Source of the DNA: Omphiscola glabra
Lineage: Eukaryota; Mollusca; Gastropoda; Lymnaeidae
Direction of reading: 5' to 3'
DNA length: 64,000 nucleotides
Assembly (NCBI GenBank): GCA_964017045.1
Contig: OZ024796.1
Coordinates: 26,289,010-26,353,009, forward strand
Below the pieces are notes generated by a model. It did not search any database. It was not told the DNA's origin and worked only from the letters and a program-made list of their open reading frames with translations. Positions 46,407-57,574 of the stretch are shown here, piece by piece. The position numbers and the translations under genes are program-made. Numbering within the stretch: position 1 is the first letter of the stretch; each line of letters opens with the position of its first letter.

Positions 46407-46694
46407 TTACATTTTTCTTTGTTCAACGTTCTGAAACTTTTGTGTAGTTGATTTAAAAATATTGCGACGATCTTTTCCGACATTCATATTTATATTCCAA
46501 ATGCCTCGAGCTGAGAATTCATGTTCATCTCTAAAGTCTAAACTGCCCAAATAGTGTGTTTGGGGCCTTGGCCTTGTCATCTCATTATCGGGACCTTTAA
46601 TGGACCTACCGTACTCCTTCCGGTGACCTTGCCTCTTTCTGACGCACATGGGCCTCTTCTTGCACAGGGAGTCCCATAATGTTACATTTGGTGG
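46407..46694 (-). CDS. unassigned open frame, basic protein fragment
   Basis: The minus strand is open for 96 codons, from the residue after a stop near 46695 down to TAA at 46407. The first ATG is at 46649. The peptide is rich in Arg/Lys and has little low-complexity content (for example KRQGHRKEYGRSIKGPD, then THYLGSLDFRDEHEFSARG). It does not overlap a tandem repeat, which is unusual here. I recognise no domain, and no splice signals convincingly frame it. It may be a chance frame, an exon remnant or part of an unrecognised repeat. Confidence 0.18.
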   Translation of the reverse strand, partial: PPNVTLWDSLCKKRPMCVRKRQGHRKEYGRSIKGPDNEMTRPRPQTHYLGSLDFRDEHEFSARGIWNINMNVGKDRRNIFKSTTQKFQNVEQRKM

Positions 46695-47704
46695 TTATCA
46701 TGAATCTGAGGCGTTACTGACTGGGGTGGGGGGGATTTCAATGTGAAATGACGTCCTTTAAGTGTTCGATTTAAGCTTAGTGAGATCCTGAGCTTGAGGG
46801 TCTAATTTTTTTTACATGTTTTTTTTAACTCCAGAAGGCCTCGCAGAATATGAAGAGAAAAAAGTGCAGTGACAGCTAAATGAGAATAAGTTTATGTAAA
46901 TATAATATTTACCAGGATCGAATGAAATGACAGCCTTTATACACAAGCAAATTCTGAATGAGTGTCTGACCCTCGGGATTTTGATGCTACAGTTTTGGGT
47001 AAAGCCTGGCCTTCATATCGGCCATTAAAATATAAGACAAAATAAACAAAATATAAAATAATTGGCGTCTTTTCAAATCCATATGTATCGGTATCGTGAT
47101 AAACTGTTTGGTGTCCAGGTGTAAATACTTCAACTAGCCTGGTAACTCCCCACGCCACCCGCCACCAAATGATTTTTGTTTCCTCTCAAATAATGGCGAC
47201 ATCAACCAATTTTGTCTGCAGCAGCTTCAATTTTCTATTAGTAGAGCGAAATCCAATCCTGAGTTATACGTCCCGTATATCCGTTTCCAGCCACCGTATC
47301 CTTAAGAGAATTAGATCATCTGTCGTAAATCACATTTTAACCTCTAGAACACGACCACGAGAGGCGTCTAGAAGCGTTGTATTCTTCCGCAACATAAATA
47401 AAAATCTCGCGTTGCTGTTGTAGAGAGGAGCCATCCTACACACCGTGGAAAGTGAAGAATTTTTTTTTTAATTACTTAATATTATAATGCGCTTCTCTCC
47501 CCCAAAAATCTGGCTCATGAATGCACTGACAATACCTTCCAACATACATTGAGTAACGTGATTTAAAAGGCCTCCCCGGGTACATCGTTGTGTTCCCTAT
47601 ATTAAAAGTAGTTGCCAGTTGGCGCTAGCCCAGATTTTTGTTGGAGATTAACGCTGGGTTAAAATAATGGTTTTATTGCTGGTTTGGCGTTATCGCCCAT
47701 CTAT
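46695..47704. other. unannotated sequence
   Basis: Two short open frames, minus 46937-47158 and plus 47169-47423, lack recognisable domains and lie head to head across a unique region. No promoter or splice structure is convincing. The 3' part leads into the 37-bp array. Confidence 0.35.
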
Positions 47705-48912
47705 AACACTTTTACACGGGGTCTACTGTGGCGCTGATCTCTAACATTGTACACGGTGTCTACAGTGGTGCTGATCTCTAACATTGTACACGGGGTCTAC
47801 TGTGGTGCTGATCTCTAACATTGTACACGGGGTCTACTGTGGCACTGATCTCTAACATTGTACACGGTGTCTACAGTGGTGCTGATCTCTAACATTGTAC
47901 ACGGGGTCTACTGTGGTGCTGATCTCTAACATTGTACACGGGGTCTACTGTGGCACTGATCTCTAACATTGTACACGGTGTCTACAGTGGTGCTGATCTC
48001 TAACATTGTACACGGGGTCTACTGTGGTGCTGATCTCTAACATTGTACACGGTGTCTACTGTGGTGCTGATCTCTTACATTGTACACGGGGTCTACTGTG
48101 GTGCTGATCTCTTACATTGTACACGGGGTCTACTGTGGTGCTGATCTCTTACATTGTACACGGGGTCTACTGTGGTGCTGATCTCTTACATTGTACACGG
48201 GGTCTACTGTGGTGCTGATCTCTTACATTGTACACGGTGTCTACTGTGGTGCTGATCTCTTACATTGTACACGGGGTCTACTGTGGTGCTGATCTCTTAC
48301 ATTGTACACGGGGTCTACTGTGGTGCTGATCTTTTACATTGTACACGGGGTCTACTGTGGTGCTGATCTCTTACATTGTACACGGGGTCTACTGTGGTGC
48401 TGATCTCTTACATTGTACACGGGGTCTACTGTGGTGCTGCTCTCTAACATTGTACACGGGGTCTACTGTGGTGCTGATCTCTTACATTGTACACAGGGTC
48501 TACTGTGGTGCTGATCTCTTACATTGTACACGGTGTCTACTGTGGTGCTGATCTCTTACATTGTACACGGGGTCTACTGTGGTGCTGATCTCTTACATTG
48601 TACACGGGGTCTGCTGTGGTGCTGCTCTCTAACATTGTACACGGGGTCTACTGTGGTGCTGATCTCTAACATTGTACACGGTGTCTACTGTGGTGCTGCT
48701 CTCTAACATTGTACACGGGGTCTACTGTGGTGCTGATCTCTTACATTGTACACGGGGTCTGCTGTGGTGCTGATCTCTAACATTGTACACGGGGTCTACT
48801 GTGGTGCTGATCTCTTACATTGTACACGGGACTTAATGTGGTACTGCTCTCTAACATTGTACACGGGTCTACTGTGGTGCTGCTCTCTAACATTGTACAT
48901 TGGTTCTACTGT
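47705..48912. repeat. 37-bp minisatellite, about 32 copies, with higher-order structure at its 5' side
   Basis: The unit is ctgatctctaacattgtaca followed by cggggtctactgtggtg. In the first ~350 bp, three variant units cycle in fixed order (ggtgtctacagtgg, ggggtctactgtgg, then a unit with gtggcact), giving a ~111-bp higher-order repeat. After about 48070 'tctcttacattg' replaces 'tctctaacattg' in most units. Because 3 x 37 = 111 is a multiple of three, long frames encode 37-residue repeats. These are artefacts. Confidence 0.95.
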
Positions 48913-49050
48913 GGGGCTGTGGCGTGAGGTCTACTGTGGTGCTGTGTCGCGAGGTCTACTGTGGTGCTGTGGCACGATGTCTACTGTGGTGCTGTGGCGT
49001 GAGGTCTACTGTGGTGCTGTGGCACGATGTCTACTGTGGTGCTGTGGCGC
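48913..49050. repeat. ~27-28 bp derivative array, 5 copies
   Basis: Directly after the 37-bp array, a shorter unit keeps the 'gtctactgtggtgctgtgg' half but replaces the 'ctctaacattgtacacg' half with cgtgag or cacgat. It looks like a deletion derivative of the 37-bp unit that then amplified separately, with cgtgag and cacgat types alternating. Confidence 0.9.
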
Positions 49051-50562
49051 GAGAGTTTGTGGAGTAGAAGCAGGCAACATAAATTGTTTTGTGAACTCTA
49101 CGATCGACATATTTTATTAGCAGGCCGGGCTGGTATCGTTGTGGAAGCGTGATTCCCAGGAGCATGCTCGACCTTTGCCCTTGCAACTGATGTTTTCAAA
49201 AATATTAACCAGATTATAAATAAATACGATAACACGATGTTAATAATAAAATGTATACAATTTCACTGATATGTTCAGTTGAATTTCGTTTTTTGGTGGA
49301 GACGCTTTTTAAGCTCTTTGTTTTCAAGGAGATCTTCATTTGAATTTGCGTTATTTTTTTTTGTTTTGGCTGCTTAGTTCCCTGCAGTCTTTCAACTTGA
49401 CGCTTTGTCTGGCTAGTAGGAGAGCATGTCCCTGTGACACAGTGTGTGCCATCTTCATGTTTGTGTTAATACGTAGTTTTATAGAATTTTAAAAATTATT
49501 TTTAGACTACCGTATGTTTGCTCATTTACATCATATTGTTGGATTTGAATTGCAACTTAAAATTAAAATTGTACTCTCAAATTTCCCCGAACTGGACCCC
49601 TACTTTTGAACTTGCACAGGAAAGTGGTCAAGGAACGTGGTCAAGGAACATGGTCACGGAATAATGGTACAATATGCAATATAACAAATAGTTCCATTTC
49701 CACTTTTATTTTTTTAAAAAAAACGTTAATGCGCCAATGTCTTCTAGCGTAATGTAGGCCTAACTGTTATTCTTTAAAAATATAGGCCTAACTTTTGTCT
49801 TAAAGATATAGGCCAAACTGTTGTCTTAACAAAATATAGGTCTCACGGTTTTCTTTAAAAACCAAAAAACAAAACAAAAATCCCACCGAAACCTCCACTT
49901 TTCACTCCATGGAGGTGAGTCCTGGTGTAGCCAAAAATTAACAAACAAGATCACCCAAGAGAAACAGAACTCAAGACTCCCCCGAAGAAACGGTTTCAAA
50001 TAACGGGCTGAGAATCTTGGCTGTACGGGCCAGAGCAGGAGGGGAATCCGTGGCAAGAAATTGATACAATTGCACCAGACAGGAACTTCTTGGAAGATGA
50101 TTGGTTGATTGCCCGTGTACTTCGCGGAGATGTGTGTAAATATAAAAAAATGATTAGTTGATTGCCCGTTTTACTTCGCGGAGATTTATATCAAGCATAA
50201 CGGGTTGTGAGACCCTACTATACGGTAGTCAATTGTTTTGGTAGGAAATTTGCCGTGTGCCTTTATATCTGTTCCCTCTTTTGTCGCATGCAGTCATTGG
50301 CGTAAGAAGGGAGGGGCGAAAAGGGGGTGGGCTATAACCCCCTTTTTTTAAGGGAGATGAGTTTTAAAATTTCGACCACCCTCCCTCAAACAATTTGAGT
50401 AACTAGAGTCGCATTAAAAAAATTGTATGCAAAGAGTTGTAAGAAAAGTCTCCTTACTCAGTGTCCAGTACTCTGATGATACGATGGCAAATGGTATTTT
50501 CAAAAATCCATTCCTGATTAAGAAGACAAAAAGAAAGAAAGAAAAAAAAAGACGTTGAATAA
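49051..50562. other. unannotated stretch with small tandem repeats
   Basis: A 15-bp unit, 'gtggtcaaggaac', repeats about three times at 49622-49662. A decayed ~33-bp unit, 'atataggcctaactgttgtc', repeats about four times at 49745-49855. A ~55-bp segment containing 'ttgattgcccgt' and 'acttcgcggagat' is duplicated at 50098-50192. 'cattggcgtaagaagg' at 50295 resembles a hAT-type end. No gene. Confidence 0.45.
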
Positions 50563-51389
50563 CCCTATAGTTTAGACATATAATCCTAGTTTGGACATAT
50601 AATCCTAGTTTGGACATATAAATCCTAGTTTGGACATATAATCCTAGTTTGGACATATAATCCTTGTTTGGACATAATCCTAGTTTGGACATATAAATCC
50701 TAGTTTGGACATATAAATCTTAATTTGGACATACAAATCCTAATTTTGACATATGATCCTAGTTTGGACATATAATCCTAGTTTGGACATATAAATCCTA
50801 GTTTGGACATATAATCCTAGTTTGGAAATATAATCCTTGTTTGGACATAATCCTAGTTTGGACATATAAATCCTAGTTTGGACATACAAATCCTAATTTT
50901 GACATATGATCCTAGTTTGGACATATAATCCTAGTTTGGACATATAAATCCTAGTTTGGACATATAATCCTAGTTTGGAAATATAATCCTTGTTTGGACA
51001 TAATCCTAGTTTGGACATATAAATCCTAGTTTGGACATATAAATCTTAATTTGGACATACAAATCCTAATTTCGACATATGATCCTAGTTTGGACATATA
51101 ATCCTAGTTTGGACATATAAATCCTAGTTTGGACATATAATCCTAGTTTGGACATATAATCCTTGTTTGGACATAATCCTAGTTTGGACATATAAATCCT
51201 AGTTTGGACATATAAATCTTAATTTGGACATACAAATCCTAATTTCGACATATGATCCTAGTTTGGACATATAATCCTAGTTTGGACATATAATACTACT
51301 TTGGACATATAATCCTAGTTTGGACATATCAATCCTAGTTTGGACATATAATCCTAGTTTCGACATATAATCCTAGTATAGACATATAA
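50563..51389. repeat. 19-20 bp minisatellite, about 42 copies, with ~173-bp higher-order repeat
   Basis: The base unit is tagtttggacatataatcc, alternating with 'ataaatcc' versions. The diagnostic variant 'caaatcctaatttngacata' recurs at 50734, 50887, 51060 and 51233, spacings of 153, 173 and 173 bp. About nine units thus form a higher-order block copied as a whole. The 153-bp spacing looks like the loss of one ~20-bp unit. Confidence 0.94.
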
Positions 51390-52944
51390 TCATTTTCTTA
51401 TGTAAAAGCGTCGTGGGAAGTGTCTGCACCCAGATGATTTTTTAACGTAGACTCCGAAATCCTGGTGTCTCTAACTTTTTACCCATGACTTTTTCATTGT
51501 TATTATTAAAAAAATATATATGACTTAAAAAATGTAGATTTTTAATTAACAGAGTACAGCATGCTCAGTAGTACTTAGAGAGCTTTGTTGATTTCACTCA
51601 AGCGTCTGCAACACTATAACTCAGCACGATTGTGTTGTTACGATTTCACCATTCATTATGGCAGTGATACTTCACGTATAAAAGCTAAGTGAACTTAGGG
51701 CCAAATTATCGCAGCAGAAAGTCATGCCTGGTAAGAAAAAAAGAAATCAACAACAACAATTGAAAAGGCACTGAACATGATCAAGTCGGGATGGGTGAGA
51801 TTTTGGTTCATCTTAAAAATGCTGACCTTGCAGCATCCAATTTATCTGTAATCATTTTTTTTTTTTTTTTGGTTGGCAGTGTTGCTGATTGTTTGCCCTT
51901 TTCTAATAGTTAATTAAGTATCTAAAATTTCATCTTCGGGTCTATTTCAAAGTCATTGCTAGAAAGTTTCTTCTTAATTTTTTTTTATTTTAAATGTATT
52001 TACGGATCAAACATCTACGAATCTCAAAGTTACAATTTTTACACACTAAAATATCCAGTTAACGTTTATATAAAGTACGATATTAAGTTCCCGTTTTTTT
52101 AGTTCACAAGTTCAATGCAAGGACTTAATGGTGAACTACTGAATGCAAGAGGGTTTTTCTTTTTCAATCCACAGGGTTTGAGATTATATTTGGACATAGC
52201 GCTAAATCCCTAAAATGGATCCCATGCCAGACTAACCTTATAACAGAACCCCCCCTCCCCCATTTTTTAAAAACCCCATGATGCAGACAATCCGCGATAA
52301 GGCCCTCCCACCACACCCACACCCCCCACCCCGGGCGGAGATAAGGACTGACTTGCAGCTGATGCACAGTTATAAGTCTCTCGCCGCCCCCCACACCACC
52401 CCACCGTGCACACCCTGATAACACGTGAAGAGCAATTCATAATGTTATTATCAGGTTTGTTAGGAGATGGCTTCGTCAAACACATAGCACTGATTGGTGA
52501 CGCTGCACTCAACGGGAGGGCGGGGGTGAAGATGGTTGGGTGGGTCGGGGGTCGTTGATAACCGTTCAATAAGAATGACACAAGTCATGTCATGTTACTT
52601 TTTTTTTTCTAGATGACTTTAAAAGCCGCTGTCAAAAGTCAAATAATGTTTCTTAAACGTGGCATACACATTATGAGGGACCAATTAAATTGTGTGTAAA
52701 TAATGTTATCTTTTACATTTCACTTTTTAGTTCACGCGTTTAACCATGAACATTAAACGAGATTGCCCCCCACCCCCCCAAACTGGACTTGACGCGCTTC
52801 ATTGTTTCCAAGGCGTTCCGGCAATCCCCCCCCCCCCCCAAATGCTCTGGGCTCCACATTGTTGTGTGAGAATCCCTCTTATCTTGTCTTTGAAATCCTT
52901 ATAATAAACCATAAAGCTTTTTTAACTTAAAAAAAAATGTTGTA
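51390..52944. other. unannotated stretch
   Basis: Unique AT-rich sequence to 52150, then a C/G-rich part at 52240-52560 with purine/pyrimidine tracts whose frames are proline- or glycine-rich artefacts. C runs occur at about 52765-52779 and 52827-52840. No gene is seen. Confidence 0.35.
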
Positions 52945-53073
52945 TGTTCAGCGTGGTGAGCCCAGCCCTAGGTTGGGGTACCAGCCCTAGGTTGGGGTAC
53001 CAGTCCTAGGTTGGGGTACCAGCCCTAGGTTGGGGTACTACGCTACAGAAAACTTCTAATAATAATAATAATA
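52945..53073 (+). mobile_element. non-LTR retrotransposon 3' tail, second copy
   Basis: 'gttcagcgtggtgagcccag' followed by ccctaggttggggta, a 'ctacgctacagaaaac' string and an (AAT)n tail matches the 3' end at 57681-57748. Here the 19-bp piece cagccctaggttggggtac is present four times in tandem (52963-53038), against once at 57 kb. No coding sequence is attached, as expected for a severely 5'-truncated insertion. Confidence 0.8.
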
Positions 53074-53560
53074 CCAAGCATAGAGAAACTTAAATGCGGG
53101 TTGAAATTTTTTGAAACAATTTTCTTTTAATGTTATAAATGAAAGTAACTTAACATTACGTTTTACAAACAATATCTCTTCGGTGTTCATACAATGTTAG
53201 ACTTTGACTTCTAATACGAGCAAAGATGTAGTTGTGTCCTTGACAAGCTGCTTCATTTTATGTTCAAGTTTCCGAGTGTGTGAGCTGTTCTTCTGTGTTG
53301 ACATTTTCCTCACTCCCCCCGTTCTCTCTGCATTTTCATCTCTTTCCCTTTCTGTGGTAAATCAGACCTGTCATATTGTCGGGGAAAAAAGAAGTTTTTA
53401 ATAAAAGATCATTTAAAAGTGATTGATAACAGTCTGAAGCGGCTTCGTGACCTCGTCACCACCTCAATATGGATGCACACACCAGAGTTCTCGTGAAATT
53501 TGAATTGCTGCAAAATAGAACGCGAGGACGAAATCATCTTTCACCGATACCTCAGAATTT
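53074..53560. other. unannotated sequence
   Basis: No repeat or credible ORF. Open frames are short. Confidence 0.35.
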
Positions 53561-53751
53561 CATGGATGTGATCAGGGGCGACATCCTTCAGCCTCATTGA
53601 TGTGATAAGGGGCGACATCCTTCAGCCTCATGGATGTGATAAGGGGCGACATCCTTCAGCCTCATGGATGTGATCGGGGGCGACATCCTTCAGCCTCATG
53701 GACGTTGTCAGGGGCGACATCCTTCAGCCTCATGGGCGTTGTCAGGGGCAG
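53561..53751. repeat. 34-bp minisatellite, about 5.6 copies
   Basis: The unit is catggatgtgataaggggcg followed by acatccttcagcct. Copies are close, with tgatc / tgata / tgtca variants. It is followed by a 17-bp C run at 53792-53808. Confidence 0.93.
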
Positions 53752-54020
53752 ATTCGAGAGGTTGAAGGGTGGGGTTACAACATGCATATTGCCCCCCCCC
53801 CCCCCCCCACGTTTTATTAGTAACAAGCCTTGAGTGGGTTGGTGGGACTGGTTAGTGCCACACAACTCTCTGGTCTCCCAACCCAAGCCGAAGTATGAAA
53901 TACACAGGTGAAAGTTATAAGAAAATTTCTATTCTACTAGGATCTCTTCTATATTTTTTTTAAAGTGGTCTGCGTACCGCTCTACCTGATTTCGATAGGC
54001 CACCGGGGAGGTGGGTGGGG
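53752..54020. other. unannotated sequence with a 17-bp C run
   Basis: C run at 53792-53808. Nothing else recognisable. Confidence 0.4.
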
Positions 54021-54425
54021 GATGAGAGAGGTTAGAGAATCGTCATTAGGATCGAACTAAAAAAAGATGAGAGAGGCTAGAGAATCGTCAGTAGGATCGA
54101 ACTAAAAAAAGATGAGAGAGGTTAGAGAATCGTCAGTAGGATCGAACTAAAAAAAGATGAGAGAGGTTAGAGAATCGTCAGTAGGATCGAACTAAAAAAA
54201 GATGAGAGAGGTTAGAGAATCGTCAGTAGGATCGAACTAAAAAAAGATGAGAGAGGTTAGAGAATCGTCAGTAGGATCGAACTAAAAAAAGATGAGAGAG
54301 GTTAGAGAATCGTCAGTAGGATCGAACTAAAAAAAGATGAGAGAGGTTAGAGAATCGTCAGTAGGATCGAACTAAAAAAAGATGAGAGAGGTTAGAGAAT
54401 CGTCAGTAGGATCGAACTAAAAAAA
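54021..54425. repeat. 45-bp minisatellite, 9 copies, highly homogeneous
   Basis: The unit is gatgagagaggttagagaat followed by cgtcagtaggatcgaactaaaaaaa. The nine copies total 405 bp. I see only two base differences, cattagg in copy 1 and ggctag in copy 2. This indicates a recent expansion, and assembly collapse or length polymorphism is likely. Confidence 0.96.
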
Positions 54426-55413
54426 AACGGGGGTTACTAATGAATGGCAGAGTTATAAAAGAGATGTCATTCTCGAGCTATTCTTCAATATGCAAACTTT
54501 TATGCGTGTAAGAAGAATACAAACGAATCTCCAGCACATTGTCGCAGAAAGAACCACAAAAAAAAAGGGGGGGGGGGAAGAAAAAATTGTTTTCGTTCCA
54601 CTGTCCTGTGTGCCGCCGCCACTGGAATTTTATTATGGATCCGTCACTGTAGCGTGGGGATATAATATTCTAAAATATCGTCTTCTTTTATTTTCAGATA
54701 GTGTGGGTGGGTGCGGAAGTTATAACATGAGACGCATGGAAAAGGGGGCAAGGAGTGAGGGAGAGAAAGAGTGATGGATAGAAAGAAGAAGGAGGAGAAG
54801 GGTGGGAGATATAATTTTTGATCTTATGACGAACACAAACAAACCCAAAAAAAAAAAAAAAAATGTGCCGTCGTCCAAAATTTTTTCGGAAAAAATAAAA
54901 AATAAAAATTCACTGACGTATTTCTGGGATTTCTCACCCTTGAAGAGTTATGATTTCTGATCACGTGACAGAGGTTTTAAGAGTGGCGTGGCTTGCAAAA
55001 GAAAGAGGGGGGTGGGGGTGAAAAAAAAGGGGGGGGGGTAAGAGAAGCAGTGTTCACAAGTTAAGCCTCTTATTTAATGAGACCTTCAAACTCATATTGA
55101 TCAAAGTTTTTAATCTCTTTCTGCATGCACCATTGTGTGCCGCGCACTGCCTGCCACGCTGTCAGGATTAATGCACGCACGGAGATGGAGCCCGCTACCT
55201 TTATTTAGAAGAAAGGGGATGTGGGGGGGCGGGCCGATGGGGTGGTGGGGCCTCTTAGAGGGTGTCCTGTCCTGCCGTTGTTTTAAAAAAAAAAAAAAAA
55301 ATTTTTTTGAATCTCCATCTTGTCTCTGTTAGTCAAAAAACGATCTGACATGGCTTAATGAAACAAACCCTAACAACAAAGCTTTTCGTATACATCTTTT
55401 ATTAATTGTCATT
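54426..55413. other. unannotated sequence with homopolymers
   Basis: G and A runs at about 54568-54577, 54847-54863, 55031-55038 and 55285-55300. Open frames are short and shaped by these runs. No gene. Confidence 0.35.
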
Positions 55414-55903
55414 TCGAGCAATGTGGGCGGGGCTGAGTATGTGACCAAATATTGATATACGTGATGCACTTTATAAGAATCCTAATTAATGCTCCCCCCT
55501 CCCCCAGGCTCGCAACCAAACACTTTTTTCCACGCCCCTGAACTTTTATAATGCTCTAATGACCCAGCAGGTTTTTGAACCGCAGCCTTATTTTACCAAC
55601 CATTTCAGAACAACAAAAAAAAAAAAATTACGCAACAATCGCACTTGCCATATTTGTTCAAGAATCTGATTTAGCGCAGTTATCGGGAATTTTCCTTCAT
55701 GTTCACCTTGAAAAACAGGAAAAACAATTTTTTTTGGCTGTTCGGGTTGGGGGGGGGGGGGGGGCTGAACATTTTAATGAATAAGTCGTCATTTACAACG
55801 TTTCTATATTCCAAGTTTCAGCTCGGTAGGTTTGCGGGAAGTGGGTCTATTAGCCGTGCGAAGATTTTGCCACCCACCCAGCAACAAACAATAGCGAAGT
55901 TAA
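55414..55903. mobile_element. dispersed repeat, copy 2 (homologous to 9657-10101)
   Basis: Same orientation and order of landmarks as 9657-10101. It is longer, mainly because of a 16-bp G run at 55749-55764 and an extended A run at about 55615-55627 that the other copy lacks. The right part 'cgaagattttgccacccacc' is the best conserved. No ORF or clear termini. Confidence 0.8.
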
Positions 55904-56246
55904 TGTAAATGATTATAAAAAAAAACACTGCTCACTGATTTGACTATCTCCATGTCCAAACTGACATGCTGGCGTTGTTTTCTTTCGACACCTAAATGAA
56001 TGAAGGCAACAGTTCAATATTCTCTAGGCCATGTGTGGTTTTCTGACCTTGCTCGGCCATTATGACTCTGATTACCCTGACTCTGGCGTCAGCCTTTGAC
56101 TCATCGATCCCTCACAAGGATTTATAAAAATATGAGAAAAGTATATGTGTAAAAAACAACAACATATCAATGACACTGTATGCGTGTGAAATTGTTTAGG
56201 GTTTTAAAAAACATATTTTCAAAAAAAAAACGTATGTCGACTGTCA
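55904..56246. other. unannotated sequence
   Basis: AT-rich, no repeat or gene recognised. Confidence 0.35.
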
Positions 56247-56766
56247 GTGGAAGCAAGACGTAGTGAGAACAAGACGTAGTGTGAGCAAGACGTAGTGGGA
56301 GCAAGACGTAGTGGAAGCAAGACGTAGTGTGAGCAAGACGTAGTGGGAGCAAGACGTAGTGTGAGCAAGACGTAGTGGAAGCAAGACGTAGTGGAAGCGA
56401 GACGTAGTGAGAGCAAGACGTGGTGGAAGCAAGGCGTAGTGGGAGCAAGGCGCATTGAGAGCAAGGCGTAGTGAGAGCAAGACGTAGTGAGGGCAAGACG
56501 TAGTGGAAGCAAGGCGTAGTGGAAGCAAGACGTAGTGGAAGCAAGACATAGTGGGTGCAAGATATAGTGGGTGGAAGATGTAGTGGAAGCAAGACATAGT
56601 GAGAGCAAGACGTAGTGGAAGCAAGACGTAGTAGAAGCAAGACGTAGTGGGTGCAAGACGTGGTGGAAGCACGGCGTAGTGGGAGCAAGACTTAGTGGAA
56701 GCTAGACGTAGTCGTAGAGGAAGCAAGATGTACCGTAGTGGAAGCGAGACGTAGTGGCAGCAAGAT
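56247..56766. repeat. 16-bp minisatellite, about 32 copies
   Basis: The unit is gtggaagcaagacgta, with variants gtgagagc, gtgggagc, gtgtgagc, acata and gcgta. Since 3 x 16 = 48 is a multiple of three, all three minus-strand frames remain open over most of the array (145-183 codons, for example LLPLRLASTTSCSHYV). Simultaneous openness in three frames shows these are not genes. Confidence 0.95.
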
Positions 56767-56840
56767 GATCGAAAATCGTGACACTGCACATGCAAAGATA
56801 TTTTATATTTGGATTTTCATAACAGACTTGTCAAATACTG

Positions 56841-56936
56841 AACATGTACATGTTGATGTACCTATTGATGTACATGTTGATATACATGTTGATGTACATG
56901 TTGATGTACATGTTGATGTACATGTTGATGTACATG
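56841..56936. repeat. 12-bp minisatellite, 8 copies
   Basis: The unit tacatgttgatg is repeated eight times with two variant copies. It encodes a (DVHV)n peptide in one plus frame that ends shortly after. The sequence contains the palindrome 'acatgt' in each unit. Confidence 0.93.
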
Positions 56937-57009
56937 AACTAAATGCAGACTTTTAAAGCACAATATAGTCTACCTCGGTTTCACTATTGTTCTGATTTTT
57001 TTAAAACAC

Positions 57010-57079
57010 AACCATGTACATGTTAACAACCATGTACATGTCAACAACCATGTACATGTCAACAACCATGTACATGTCA
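57010..57079. repeat. 18-bp minisatellite, 4 copies
   Basis: The unit is aaccatgtacatgtcaac. It shares the 'catgtacatgt' core with the 12-bp array 75 bp upstream, so the two arrays may have a common origin. Confidence 0.93.
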
Positions 57080-57433
57080 CTTTCTGTTTATTTTTTCATT
57101 TGTTATTATTTTCTGTGTGTCAGTTTTCTTCTTTCATGACTCTTGGCTGAACCTGCAAATAGTACCACTTTGGGTTCTAACCAAAGGGTTTATGCTAGTC
57201 ACCGGTGTCACTATTTCTCCTTTATTGAGATATTTTGGGCGCCTGACCAGTTCCAAGCACCCCCCCCCCCAATTTCTTTTTTAACACACCTCTCTATGAA
57301 ACCACCTCTGGCGTTGGAGTTTACCAGTTTTTCCCCGTCGATACACCCCTGACACAATTGCGCTTTAACAGCACTATAACGAATTTCTATTAGGCTCAGA
57401 GTACCCTAATAGCACTACAATATCAGAAATAAA
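57080..57433. other. unannotated sequence, possibly upstream LINE remnant
   Basis: A C run lies at about 57260-57270. The final ~80 bp before 57434 may be the decayed upstream part of the retrotransposon ORF, but no motif can be read. Confidence 0.35.
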
Positions 57434-57574
57434 AATAAACATGAACGATCTTTCTCTTATTGTGCCCCCAAACAATGGAATTCTCTTCCACTACACATCA
57501 GAAATATACCGGCCATCACAGCCTTCAAAACTGCACTCAAATCACATCTCTTTAAACTCTATTATCCTGACTGA
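57434..57574 (+). pseudogene. C-terminal end of a non-LTR retrotransposon reverse-transcriptase ORF
   Basis: The frame reads NKHERSFSYCAPKQWNSLP, then LHIRNIPAITAFKTALK and SHLFKLYYPD, then TGA at 57572. The pattern S-F-x-Y-x-A-P-x-x-W-N-x-L-P and the later F-K-x-x-L-K-x-x-L-F is the familiar tail of the second ORF of metazoan LINEs, just after the reverse transcriptase. Upstream sequence does not continue the frame convincingly, so this is a 5'-truncated fragment. The clade cannot be fixed from the tail alone. Confidence 0.8.

Noticed and set aside
56167..56795. Three overlapping minus-strand frames of 145-183 codons
   Set aside because: All three come from a 16-bp repeat. Three frames open at once is diagnostic of a unit without stops, not of a gene.
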